Below, piece after piece: positions 55,301 through 63,883 of a stretch of DNA of 64,000 nucleotides. Both the position numbers and the translations under genes were made by a program. Numbering within the stretch: the stretch's first letter is position 1; every line of letters begins with the position of its first letter. The DNA lies in the NCBI GenBank assembly GCA_023412215.1, contig JAEYNX010000027.1, forward strand, positions 1 to 64,000, written 5' to 3'. This DNA is from Bacillota bacterium (GTDB lineage Bacteria > Bacillota > Clostridia > Oscillospirales > Ruminococcaceae). The notes below the pieces were generated by a model. The model saw only the letters and a program-made list of their open reading frames with translations, ran no database searches and was not told where the DNA came from.

Positions 55301-56129
55301 CAGCTCTTCCTCGAAGGGGACAGAATCGACGGGCAACGTACCGAATGTTGCGGTTACGGGCGTATCTCTTGATAAAACCGAAGCTACCGTCGAGGTAGGG
55401 AAGACCTTACAGCTCACTGCATCTGTTAAGCCTGAGAACGCAACCAATCAAGGCGTTACATGGTCGAGCAGCGATAAAAATATCGCTACCGTTGATGAGA
55501 ACGGTTTGGTGAAAGCTGTCAAGGCGGGCATCGCTAAGATTACCGTTACCACTGCGGACGGCGGTAAAAGCGCTGTTGCTACCATCACAGTTACACCGGC
55601 TACGGGCGCGGCGGTTACCGCTGTACAGCTTGATCAACCCGATTTGGTGCTTTGGGTAAATGAAATAGCGCAATTAACCGCTACTGTGTTACCCGATACC
55701 GCCGCAAATAAACAGGTAACATGGAGCACCAGTAATTCATCTATAGCTACGGTGGACGCCAATGGCAAGGTTACCGCGAAGGCTGCGGGAACAGCAACCA
55801 TTACGGTCACTACCGTGGACGGCGGTAAAAAGGCCACCTGTAGGGTGAAGGTTGACCCTGCGGTGGCGGTAAACGGTGTGTCTATCAGTGTCTCCCAACT
55901 GAATTTGGCAATAGGCACCAGCGGGTCGCTTAGCGCTACCGTTACGCCAGAGAATGCTGTAGATAAAAAGGTTATATGGAGCAGTAGTGACACTGCCGTC
56001 GCCACAGTCGATTCAAGCGGCAAGGTTACGGCGAAAAAGGCCGGTACAGCCACCATTACCGCAAGAACTCAGGATGGGAACTACATTGCCACCTGTACGG
56101 TCAATGTTGGCACGGTAGCTACACCGTAG
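52356..56129 (+). CDS. Exported GHL10-like/Amidase_3/Big_2 fusion protein
   Basis: This 1257-residue envelope protein has an N-terminal membrane anchor (about 10-35), an acidic linker, and a GHL10-like domain (about 90-400) homologous to the preceding gene. Its acidic motif is changed to VDGILIENYF. A beta-rich middle (400-800) follows, containing an AMIN-like segment. An N-acetylmuramoyl-L-alanine amidase domain (about 808-975) has intact zinc and catalytic residues His815, Glu831, His883 and Glu944. Three Big_2 repeats (about 998-1255) end the protein. TTG 52356 follows GGGGTGA; ATG 52365 is an alternative. Amidases strip peptides from glycans, and GHL10 enzymes act on stripped glycans, so the fusion may couple both steps. 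Confidence 0.88.
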   Translation: MSRMSKSNKRLGIVLGSSFLVITVIAGIIAFAFNGSGILPPSIINANDSRVNSSEAPVESVEDSSVPESESSLPELPDAETEVTPVSFNRPDELRAVYLIPGEDFILNNTTSAEQVQKEIDAALTKTAELHMNSVIVDLRYNDTVIYKSGIFRSKVGDFDAFDYLTKQAKAKGLFVYAIYEALNVPSGDKIVTADNINGDTLDTIANGVKEIVEGYSVDGILIENYFNETKEGSYGLYAENGISIGFNNYMYQNDEAVIKAISDTVRAVNRNVQVGICTTSVWANSEAEESGSKTNAEYQMLYDGHADVKKYIEKGYVDFVSVKASGAITDSAVPFETVVSWWADLAQQHNIPMYIIHSATKACTDSAGWSSPDQLTRQVIEARKISGYKGSAFNSLKALAADPKGSTNLLVNYYADKVKVDHILKDLAITQPAKKAISTNEPTMTFKGASDPNFPITLNGEALTQDDNGYITFDADLKPGENTFTFEHKEKTITYTINRDVQVLKEVSPAGSISPLGNSAVTVTVVAYKGAKVTASLAGQNITLKEDTSPDDSDDQDSNYCRFIGTLTMPEAKSSVQNLGTISVKATAEGVTESKTAASVKVAEAISYDTSGGNGDQIQVVATQAETFPTDTIDDYSDPDYHPLPKGTLDKVVSDPINFSDGKTSFTYYILASGVRVYKQDISFISDKNLSSNKISKLTVDNDGRYTTVSLDMSWAAPYTVDLSSTAMKISFKNTSSTPGNLSSLSKNPLFSSATWSGSSLTLKIKSGGFMGYQASYSGNTLKFKFNNPAPIQEASNSYGYTLDGARIVLDPGHNDADPGALGFYPDINEREINRWIASETEDILEDLGATVQVNPSPSSSSLEGRMSNSISFAPHLLICIHCNSAGSSATGTESYYFNDFSTALASYAAKNVSSQLGTTNRGAKFGYYYMTRNFAFPATLTEYGFVSNRSEYSKMISDEGQAAMARGTVEAIIDFFRSRYSSSSKGTESTGNVPNVAVTGVSLDKTEATVEVGKTLQLTASVKPENATNQGVTWSSSDKNIATVDENGLVKAVKAGIAKITVTTADGGKSAVATITVTPATGAAVTAVQLDQPDLVLWVNEIAQLTATVLPDTAANKQVTWSTSNSSIATVDANGKVTAKAAGTATITVTTVDGGKKATCRVKVDPAVAVNGVSISVSQLNLAIGTSGSLSATVTPENAVDKKVIWSSSDTAVATVDSSGKVTAKKAGTATITARTQDGNYIATCTVNVGTVATP

Positions 56130-56150
56130 TCTATTTAAGATCTGATATTA

Positions 56151-56181
56151 CAAAAAGCAACCTGATTCGGGTTGCTTTTTG
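56151..56181 (+). terminator. Terminator of the GHL10-amidase genes
   Basis: CAAAAAGCAACC (56151-56162) pairs with GGTTGCTTTTTG (56170-56181), ending in a T run. Confidence 0.88.
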
Positions 56182-56241
56182 CAGTTTAGGCTGTATAACT
56201 TACAAATAACAATAATAGCCTATTTGAAAGGTATAATTTAA

Positions 56242-56270
56242 TTGACGTTTTTAGGTTCTGTTTGTATAAT
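56242..56270 (+). promoter_or_regulatory. Sigma-A promoter of the miaB-mutSL-miaA-hfq cluster
   Basis: TTGACG (56242-56247) and a perfect TATAAT (56265-56270) are 17 nt apart, 81 bp before miaB. Confidence 0.85.
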
Positions 56271-56350
56271 TAAATAATATGCAGTAGGTAATAGCTGCAC
56301 TGCCTTTCGGGGCACACTAATTTTGGGGATTCATCATTCTAGGGGGAACC

Positions 56351-57778
56351 ATGAACAAACGCGCAGAAACTGTCATCGATGCAACCACGCTTGCGCAGCA
56401 GCGCGACTTTGCGCGGCAGGTATTTGAGATAAACGAAGAGCATTTTATGCAAACCGGCAGGCAGCGGCTGGCGCTGACGCACAGCTACGGCTGCCAGCAG
56501 AACGTAGCCGACGGCGAAAAGTTAAGCGGCCAGCTTGCCGAGATGGGCTATGGCTTTACCGATAACGCCGACGAGGCCGATATTATCATCTACAACACCT
56601 GCGCGGTGCGCGAGCATGCGGAGGACAGGGTATACGGCAATCTTGGCGCGCTTAAGCACAACAAGCGCCGCAAACCGAATATGCTCATCGGCATCTGCGG
56701 CTGTATGACGCAGCAGGAGCATGTTGCCGAAAAGATCAAGCAAAGCTACCCGTATGTGGATATGGTGTTCGGTACCTATGCCATTCACAAGCTGCCCGAG
56801 ATGGTCTACAGCGCGCTAAAGGGCGGCAAGCGTGTATTTGACCTTGAGGAGCGGCAAAACTATATTGCGGAGGGCCTGCCCGTACGCCATGAAGGCGGCA
56901 TCAAGGCGTGGCTGCCGGTGATGTACGGCTGCAACAACTTCTGCACCTACTGCATCGTGCCCTATGTGCGCGGCAGGGAGCGCTCCCGCGCAAGCGATAC
57001 AATCATCGCCGAGGCCAAAGAGCTGGTCGCCTCGGGGTTTAAAGAGATTATGCTGCTCGGGCAGAACGTCAACTCCTATGGCAACACCACCCAAGGGGAG
57101 CTCTCGTTCGCGCAGCTGCTTCGAAAAATCAACGCCATCGAGGGCGATTTCCGCATCAAGTTTATGACCTCCCACCCCAAGGATGCCACTGCCGAGCTGT
57201 TTGAGGCGATTGCCGAGAGCGGGAAGGTAGAGCGGCATATCCACCTGCCGGTGCAGTGCGGCAGCGACCGAATCCTTAAACAGATGAACCGCGGCTACAC
57301 GGCGGAGCAATACCTGCAAACCATTGCGCTTGCGCGGCAAATCATCAAGGGTGCGGCCTTTACCAGCGATATTATCGTAGGCTTCCCCGGCGAAACCTAC
57401 GAGGATTTTAAAGAAACCCTCGCACTTATCGAAAAGGTTCGATACGACGCGCTGTTTACCTTCATCTATTCCAAGCGCAAGGGCACCCGTGCGGCGGAAC
57501 TGGAAGATGCTGTGCCGCATTCTGAAAAAACCGCATGGTTTGCAGAGCTGCTCAAACATCAGGCCGCTAGCGCCGAGGGGCAGTACCGCCAGAAAATAGG
57601 CACCATTGTGCACGTGCTGGCTGAAGGTAAAGGGAAAAACGAGGGCTGCCTTACAGGCAAAACCGAGCATGGCATGGCCTGCGAGTTTGCCGCTTCGGAG
57701 GACCTAATAGGCAGTTTTGTAAAGGTTTACGTCACCGATGCTCAAAATTGGGCCTTGGTTGGCAAAGCATTACCGTGA
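56351..57778 (+). CDS. miaB: tRNA-2-methylthio-N6-dimethylallyladenosine synthase
   Basis: This radical SAM methylthiotransferase adds the 2-methylthio group to i6A37 of tRNAs. The UPF0004 domain carries Cys residues in YGCQQNVADGEK, YNTCAVRE and GICGCM that bind the second cluster. The radical SAM cluster is Cys194, Cys198 and Cys201 in CNNFCTYC. A TRAM domain ends the protein. Length is 475 residues, and ATG follows AGGGGG. It acts on the product of MiaA, which is encoded at the end of the same cluster. Confidence 0.96.
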   Translation: MNKRAETVIDATTLAQQRDFARQVFEINEEHFMQTGRQRLALTHSYGCQQNVADGEKLSGQLAEMGYGFTDNADEADIIIYNTCAVREHAEDRVYGNLGALKHNKRRKPNMLIGICGCMTQQEHVAEKIKQSYPYVDMVFGTYAIHKLPEMVYSALKGGKRVFDLEERQNYIAEGLPVRHEGGIKAWLPVMYGCNNFCTYCIVPYVRGRERSRASDTIIAEAKELVASGFKEIMLLGQNVNSYGNTTQGELSFAQLLRKINAIEGDFRIKFMTSHPKDATAELFEAIAESGKVERHIHLPVQCGSDRILKQMNRGYTAEQYLQTIALARQIIKGAAFTSDIIVGFPGETYEDFKETLALIEKVRYDALFTFIYSKRKGTRAAELEDAVPHSEKTAWFAELLKHQAASAEGQYRQKIGTIVHVLAEGKGKNEGCLTGKTEHGMACEFAASEDLIGSFVKVYVTDAQNWALVGKALP

Positions 57779-57853
57779 TACTGCACCATAGGTTCAGAAT
57801 ATACGTATAATGCCAATAAATACAATTCAGATGGGAAAGGCTTGGTTAATAGT

Positions 57854-58261
57854 ATGGAACAGATTATTTTAAAGGCAAAAGAGCTTGGAAAGCTTATTCA
57901 GGCGGATGAAACCTATCTTGCCATGGCAAAGGCAAAGGAAATGGTGGACGCGGACACGAAACTTCAGGATATGATCGGCGAGTTTAACCTCTCCAAGATG
58001 TCGCTGAATCAGGAGCTTTCCAAGGAAGACCGCGATCAGCAGAAGGTAACCGATCTGGATACCAAGATCCGCACCCTGCACGGCGAGATCATGCAGAACC
58101 CCAATATGGTTTTATACAGTGAAACCCAGGAGGAGCTCGATACCATCATCTCCAAGATAAACGCTATCCTTTCGGCCAGCCTGAACGGAATGGACCCCGA
58201 AACGGCGGACGAGATGCACTCCTGCGGCGGCAGCTGCTCTTCCTGCGCGGGCTGCCACTAA
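57854..58261 (+). CDS. YlbF/YmcA family protein with Cys-rich tail
   Basis: This 135-residue helical protein belongs to the YlbF/YmcA family. In Bacillus, YlbF, YmcA and YaaT form an FeS- and FAD-containing complex that adjusts RNase Y and developmental choices. The order miaB-ymcA-mutS matches Bacillus. The core DETYLAMAKAKEMVDADTKLQDMI is typical. The tail CGGSCSSCAGC has four Cys residues able to bind a cluster or metal. The frame opens at TTG 57842, directly behind AAAGG. ATG 57854 is preferred, though its spacing of 13 nt is long. Confidence 0.85.
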   Translation: MEQIILKAKELGKLIQADETYLAMAKAKEMVDADTKLQDMIGEFNLSKMSLNQELSKEDRDQQKVTDLDTKIRTLHGEIMQNPNMVLYSETQEELDTIISKINAILSASLNGMDPETADEMHSCGGSCSSCAGCH

Positions 58262-58300
58262 ACAGTATAACAAGTAGACGACGGAAGGGAATGGGTTTGC

Positions 58301-60922
58301 TTGGCGGATTTATCACCGATGATGCAGCAGTATCAAAGAATCAAGGAGCAGCATAAAGACCATATCCTATTCTTTCGGCTGGGCGATTTCTATGAGATGT
58401 TTTTCGACGACGCGGTTTTGGCATCGCGCGAGCTGGAACTGGTGCTTACGGGCCGCGACTGTGGGCAGGAGGAACGTGCACCCATGTGCGGCGTGCCCTA
58501 CCACAGCTGCGAGGCCTATATCGCGCGTCTGGTCAAGAAGGGCTACAAGGTGGCCATCTGCGAGCAGATGGAGGACCCGAGCCTTGCCAAGGGCATTGTG
58601 CAGCGCGATGTCATACGTGTGGTCACCCCCGGCACGGTGATTGAAAACAGCATGCTCAACGAAGCCCGCAACAACTATATCTGCATGATCTTTATGCAGG
58701 ATAATTGCGCGGGCGCCGCGTTCTCCGATATCTCCACAGGCGAGATCAACCTCATTGAGCTTTCGGGTGACGATATCGTCGCCGCTGTGATGAGCGAGGT
58801 GGGCCGCTTCTCGCCCAGCGAGGTGTTGTTAAGTGAAGCGGCCGGTGCGCAAAAAACACTCGGCGCGTTTTTAAAGAATAAGCTAGATTGCATGGCGGAT
58901 ATCCTTGCCGCCGACTATTTTGAGCTTAAGCGCTGCGAAAGCGGCATTCTTGCGCACTTTAAAAAAGAAAGCCTCTCGCTTTTGGATTTACAGGACAAGC
59001 CCTGCGCCGTCGTCGCCTTGGGCGCCCTGCTGCGCTACCTTACCGAGATGCAGAAAAACGGCTTGGAGCGCCTGATTACCCTAAACCTTTACGGCGAAAG
59101 CCAGTATATGAACTTGGATATTACCGCGCGCCAGAACCTCGAGCTCACCGAGACCATGCGCACCAAGGATAAAAAGGGAACGCTCCTGTGGGTGCTTGAC
59201 CAAACCAAAACAGCGATGGGCAAGCGGCTTATCCGCAGCTACATCGAACAGCCGCTCTTAAACCCTGCCACCGTTTCCAAGCGCTTAAATGCGGTGGAGG
59301 AGCTTTATAACGACAGTATCCTGCTAAACGACGTGCGCGACATGCTCGGGGGCATCTATGACCTTGAGCGCATCATGACGCGCATTGTTTACGGCAGCGC
59401 AAGCGCGAGGGAGTTAAAGTCGCTTTCCTATACGGCGCAGAGCCTGCCTGCTTTAAAGGAGCGTCTTGCGGGGGTAGGCAGCCGTCTGCTGCAGGAAATC
59501 TGTACCCAGTTAGATACGCTTGACGACATCCGCGAGCTGATAGAAACCGCTATTACCGACGACCCGCCCGCCACCGCCAAGGACGGCGGCGTGATCAAGG
59601 CTGGTTACAGCCGAGAGGTGGACGAATACCGCGAGATCATCCAAAACTCTAAGGCGTATATCGCCGAGATTGAGCAAAAAGAAAAAGAGAGAACGGGCAT
59701 TAAAACCCTTAAGATAGGCTACAACAAGGTGTTCGGGTACTACCTGGAGGTTTCCCGCAGCTACGCGGGGCAGGTGCCCGACGAGTACATACGCAAGCAA
59801 ACCCTTTCAAACGGCGAACGCTACATCACCGAGGAGCTCAAAACGCTGGAGGCCAAGGTGCTGGGCGCGAGTGAGCGTATTATCGCACTCGAAGCGCAGC
59901 TGTTTACGGAGGTAAAAAGCAAGATTGCGGCGGAGCTTCCCCGCATACAGTATACGGCGCGCGCCATCGCAAGGCTTGACGTGTTTGCCTCCTTCGCCAC
60001 CGTTTCGCAGTCGATGGGTTACACCCGCCCGGATGTGGACCTTTCGGGGGAGATCATCCTTGAAGATTCACGCCACCCCGTGGTGGAGGCGATTTTAAGC
60101 GGCGGGGCGCTGTTTGTCTCTAACTCCGTACACCTTGACCTTGATAAGAACCGTATTGCGGTAATCACGGGGCCGAATATGGCGGGTAAATCCACCTACA
60201 TGCGTCAGGTGGCGCTTATCGTGCTCATGGCGCAGATCGGCTGCTTTGTGCCCGCAAAGAGTGCCAAGATTGGCATTGTCGACAGCATCTTCACTCGGGT
60301 GGGGGCCTCCGACGACCTTTCCACCGGGCAGTCCACCTTTATGGTGGAGATGAACGAGGTGGCGCACATCCTTAAAAACGCTACCGCAAAAAGTCTTATC
60401 ATCCTCGATGAGATCGGGCGCGGCACATCGACCTACGACGGCATGAGCATCGCCCGCGCGGTGATAGAGCATATCGCCGACAAGCGCCGGTTGGGTGCCA
60501 AAACGCTGTTTGCCACCCACTACCACGAGCTTACCGAGTTGGAGGACACTGTAGACGGCGTGCTCAATTATAACATCGCCGTTAAAAAGCGCGGCGACGA
60601 TATCACCTTCTTGCGCCGCATAGTGCGCGGCGGCGCCGACGACAGCTACGGCATCGAGGTTTCCAAGCTTGCGGGCATCCCCGAGCCGGTGATTGCTAGG
60701 GCCAAAGAGATTTTAAAGAGCCTTGAAAACGGCGACATGGTAAAGGTGAAAAAGAGCATCCGCAAGGAAGAAGAGACTGCCGAAGCGGCCTTTATGCAGA
60801 CAAGCCTTACCTCCAACGCGAACGATGAATTGATTGAAAAGCTGCGCCAGATTGACGTCAATACCCTTACGCCCATCGAGGCGCTCAATACACTGTATCA
60901 TATCAAAAGTATGCTCGGTTAA
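58301..60922 (+). CDS. mutS: DNA mismatch repair protein MutS
   Basis: MutS recognises base mismatches and small loops. The mismatch-reading FYEMF motif lies in FRLGDFYEMFFDDA near residue 28. The ATPase has Walker A TGPNMAGKSTYMRQ near 624, the signature DDLSTGQSTFMVEM and Walker B LIILDEIGRGTSTYDG. Length is 873 residues. The TTG start lies 10 nt behind GGAAGG. It works with MutL, encoded 85 bp downstream. Confidence 0.97.
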   Translation: MADLSPMMQQYQRIKEQHKDHILFFRLGDFYEMFFDDAVLASRELELVLTGRDCGQEERAPMCGVPYHSCEAYIARLVKKGYKVAICEQMEDPSLAKGIVQRDVIRVVTPGTVIENSMLNEARNNYICMIFMQDNCAGAAFSDISTGEINLIELSGDDIVAAVMSEVGRFSPSEVLLSEAAGAQKTLGAFLKNKLDCMADILAADYFELKRCESGILAHFKKESLSLLDLQDKPCAVVALGALLRYLTEMQKNGLERLITLNLYGESQYMNLDITARQNLELTETMRTKDKKGTLLWVLDQTKTAMGKRLIRSYIEQPLLNPATVSKRLNAVEELYNDSILLNDVRDMLGGIYDLERIMTRIVYGSASARELKSLSYTAQSLPALKERLAGVGSRLLQEICTQLDTLDDIRELIETAITDDPPATAKDGGVIKAGYSREVDEYREIIQNSKAYIAEIEQKEKERTGIKTLKIGYNKVFGYYLEVSRSYAGQVPDEYIRKQTLSNGERYITEELKTLEAKVLGASERIIALEAQLFTEVKSKIAAELPRIQYTARAIARLDVFASFATVSQSMGYTRPDVDLSGEIILEDSRHPVVEAILSGGALFVSNSVHLDLDKNRIAVITGPNMAGKSTYMRQVALIVLMAQIGCFVPAKSAKIGIVDSIFTRVGASDDLSTGQSTFMVEMNEVAHILKNATAKSLIILDEIGRGTSTYDGMSIARAVIEHIADKRRLGAKTLFATHYHELTELEDTVDGVLNYNIAVKKRGDDITFLRRIVRGGADDSYGIEVSKLAGIPEPVIARAKEILKSLENGDMVKVKKSIRKEEETAEAAFMQTSLTSNANDELIEKLRQIDVNTLTPIEALNTLYHIKSMLG

Positions 60923-61007
60923 TTGCGTCCTTTATCAGCAATAAACTTCTGAAACAACTGCATCGGAATCATTGGCTATGGACTTATAGATAGGATTGGT
61001 TATTGCG

Positions 61008-62945
61008 ATGAACCGAATTACGGTTTTACCCAAACAGGTTGCCGAGCTTATCGCGGCGGGGGAGGTAGTGGAACGCCCCGCCTCGGTGGTGAAGGAGCTT
61101 GTAGAAAACTCAATAGACGCGGGCGCGGCCAGCATCACCGTCGAGATACAAAACGGCGGGGTCTCGTTTATACGGGTCACCGACGACGGCAGCGGCATCC
61201 TGCGCGACGACGTGAGAAACGCTTTTGTCAGCCACGCCACCAGCAAGATTTCAGGGGCGGACGACCTTTACAGCATCGGTACGCTCGGCTTTCGTGGCGA
61301 GGCGCTCGCCTCTATCGCCGCGGTGGCGAGGGTTTCGCTGCTCACCCGCACGGCGGATGAGCTGGCGGGCACCAGCGTGACGGCAGAGGGCGGCGCCATC
61401 CTCTCGGTAGAGGACGCGGGCTGCCCGGTGGGCACCACCATCGTGGTGCGCGACCTGTTTTATAACACTCCCGCGCGCATGAAGTTCTTAAAAAAGGATG
61501 TTTCCGAGGCCAACGCTATCGCCGCGTGCCTTGACCGTATCGCCCTTTCACACCCGGAGGTTTCGCTGCGCTTTATCCGCGAGCAAAAAACCACCCTGCA
61601 CACCTCGGGTGACAACAACCTGCTCTCCTGCGCCTACGGCGTGTTCGGCAGGGACTTTGCCAAGGGGCTGATCGATGCTGAATATGAGGCCGACGGGGTG
61701 CGCGCGCAGGGGCTTATTTCCAAGCCCGAAGAGAGCCGCGCCACCCGCGGGATGCAGTACTTCTTTGTAAACGGCCGGTTTGTGCGCACGCGCACCGCCA
61801 TGGCGGCATTGGAGGAGGCCTTTAAAGGGTCTATCATGGTGGGGCGGTTTCCGTCCTGCATCCTCAACATCTCGCTGCCCTACCATCAGGTGGATGTGAA
61901 CGTGCACCCCGCAAAGGTTGAGGTTCGTTTTGTCAACGAGCGCATGGTGTTCGACGCCGTGTATTTCGCGGTAAAGAACGCGCTCACGGCCTTGGACGCG
62001 CCACCCAAGCTGGCTTCAAAGCCGGTGCCACATATACAGAGCCCCCAGCAGCTATTCCAACCGCCCGTGCGGGAGGTGCCCGAGCAGCAGCGCCTTCAGG
62101 AAGCAAAGCCGCAGCAGGTCTTTACAACCGTTACCGCCGCGCAGTTTCGCGACCTGCAGCCCCAGTTTCACGATACCTCTCCGCCGCTCTATGCCAGCCG
62201 CGGCAAGCCTGCCACCCTGACAGTGGATTTGCCGCCAGATCGGCCTATGGTACAGGAGGCTCCTCCCTTACATAAAGCGGCCGGACCGATGGTTGAGCCC
62301 GGTGTCATACCGCAGCAGGTGTTTATTCCATCGGTCGCCGAAGCGCCCGCAAAGGCGCAGCCGCAGCCACCACAGGATATACCTGCCCGGCTCATCGGCG
62401 AGGTGTTCGATACTTATATTCTCCTGCAAAAAGGGGAAGATATCCTAGTTGTAGATAAACACGCCGCGCACGAGCGCATCCTCTATGAGCAGCTCAAGGC
62501 ACAGCACCGAACCCTCACCTCCCAAACCCTGCTGGTGCCCGTTACCGTAACGCTGCCCAAGGAAGAATACGCCGCCATTACCGAGAACCTCGCGCGTCTT
62601 GCCGAGGCGGGCTTTGAGTTTGAGGATTTCGGCACCGGCAGTATTCTGGTGCGCGAGTTCCCGCTTGAGCTTGCGCGGGAGGATATAGGCGCTGTTGTGG
62701 CGGAGCTTGCGGGCAGTTTATTGAAAAACAAGCGCAGCGTCACCCCACAGGTTATCGAAGACCTTTTTCACTCCATCGCCTGCCGCGCTGCCGTAAAGGC
62801 GCACGACAAGACCGGTGCACCGGAGCTGCTTGAGCTCATACGCATACTGTCCGAAAACGGCGAGCTCAAGCATTGCCCCCACGGCAGACCTATTGTGGTT
62901 GCAATTGAAAAAAAGGAGCTTGAAAAGAGATTTGGCAGAGTGTAA
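61008..62945 (+). CDS. mutL: DNA mismatch repair endonuclease MutL
   Basis: MutL couples mismatch recognition to strand excision. The GHKL ATPase shows KELVENSIDAGA, DDGSGI and GFRGEALASIAAVA. The C-terminal part carries DKHAAHERILYE (from Asp483) and LKHCPHGRPIV, the two metal-site motifs of nicking MutL proteins, so no MutH is needed. A Pro/Gln-rich linker joins the parts (about 345-460). The frame opens at TTG 60996. ATG 61008 is the family start (MNRITVLPKQVAELIAAGEV), with AGG 13 nt upstream. Confidence 0.96.
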   Translation: MNRITVLPKQVAELIAAGEVVERPASVVKELVENSIDAGAASITVEIQNGGVSFIRVTDDGSGILRDDVRNAFVSHATSKISGADDLYSIGTLGFRGEALASIAAVARVSLLTRTADELAGTSVTAEGGAILSVEDAGCPVGTTIVVRDLFYNTPARMKFLKKDVSEANAIAACLDRIALSHPEVSLRFIREQKTTLHTSGDNNLLSCAYGVFGRDFAKGLIDAEYEADGVRAQGLISKPEESRATRGMQYFFVNGRFVRTRTAMAALEEAFKGSIMVGRFPSCILNISLPYHQVDVNVHPAKVEVRFVNERMVFDAVYFAVKNALTALDAPPKLASKPVPHIQSPQQLFQPPVREVPEQQRLQEAKPQQVFTTVTAAQFRDLQPQFHDTSPPLYASRGKPATLTVDLPPDRPMVQEAPPLHKAAGPMVEPGVIPQQVFIPSVAEAPAKAQPQPPQDIPARLIGEVFDTYILLQKGEDILVVDKHAAHERILYEQLKAQHRTLTSQTLLVPVTVTLPKEEYAAITENLARLAEAGFEFEDFGTGSILVREFPLELAREDIGAVVAELAGSLLKNKRSVTPQVIEDLFHSIACRAAVKAHDKTGAPELLELIRILSENGELKHCPHGRPIVVAIEKKELEKRFGRV

Positions 62946-63870
62946 GAACCCCCCGCTGGTGGTCATCGTCGGCCCAACCGCCTCGGGTAAAACCGCGCTT
63001 TCCATCGAGCTTGCGGCGCGCCACGGCGGCGAGATTATCTCGGCGGACTCCATGCAGATCTACAAGGGCATGGACATCGCAACCGCGAAGCCCACGTTAC
63101 AGGAGATGCGCGGGGTGCCTCACCACCTTATTTCGGTGCTGGAAAACAGCGAGAGCTTTAACGTGGCGCAGTATCAGAAGCTTGCCGCTTCCTGCATTAA
63201 CGGGGTACTGCAGAGGGGAAGGTTGCCCTTTCTGGTGGGCGGAACCGGACTGTACGTGTCCTCGATCGTGGATAACACCGATTTCGGCGAGATAGAAACC
63301 AATCAGGCCTTGCGCCACAGCCTTGAGGAGCGGGCGCGCAGCGAGGGCGGGCAGGTGCTGCTTGAGGAACTTCAGCAGGCCGACCCGGTTCTTGCGGCGG
63401 TACTGCACCCCAATAACCTCGGGCGCATCATCCGCGCGCTCGAGGTTTACAAAACCACCGGCAGGCCGCTCAGCGAGTTTCAGGCCCTTTCGCGGCTGAA
63501 GCCGTCGCCCTACAACCTTTGCATGATCGGCCTTACATGTCGCGACCGCGAGAAGCTCTACCGGCGGATTGACGACAGGGTAGACGCCATGCTGCAAAAC
63601 GGCCTGCTGGCCGAGGTAGAGGCCCTGATGAACAGAGGGCTCTCTAAAACCGCCTTTCAGGCCATCGGCTATAAGGAGCTGTACGGGTATTTTAAGGGGG
63701 AGCTGCCCCTTACCGAGGCGGTAGAGAACCTAAAACGTCAAACAAGGCGCTATGCAAAGCGGCAACTTACCTGGTTTCGACGTGATGAGCGCATCCGCTG
63801 GATATATAATGAGGACAATAACACTATTAGTCAAGCCGAAGAAGTACTAAAACTCTTTAATATCATATGA
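62920..63870 (+). CDS. miaA: tRNA dimethylallyltransferase
   Basis: MiaA adds a dimethylallyl group to A37 of tRNAs reading UNN codons, making the substrate of MiaB. It shows the P-loop [15 protein letters not shown], the [18 protein letters not shown] block, GGTGLYVSS and the C-terminal [16 protein letters not shown]. The gene overlaps the end of mutL. The exact start is uncertain: TTG at 62920 (only 1 nt behind AAGGAG) or TTG at 62932 (13 nt behind it). Length is about 313-317 residues, as expected. Confidence 0.93.
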   Translation: MKRDLAECKNPPLVVIVGPTASGKTALSIELAARHGGEIISADSMQIYKGMDIATAKPTLQEMRGVPHHLISVLENSESFNVAQYQKLAASCINGVLQRGRLPFLVGGTGLYVSSIVDNTDFGEIETNQALRHSLEERARSEGGQVLLEELQQADPVLAAVLHPNNLGRIIRALEVYKTTGRPLSEFQALSRLKPSPYNLCMIGLTCRDREKLYRRIDDRVDAMLQNGLLAEVEALMNRGLSKTAFQAIGYKELYGYFKGELPLTEAVENLKRQTRRYAKRQLTWFRRDERIRWIYNEDNNTISQAEEVLKLFNII

Positions 63871-63883
63871 CGGAGGAACAACT

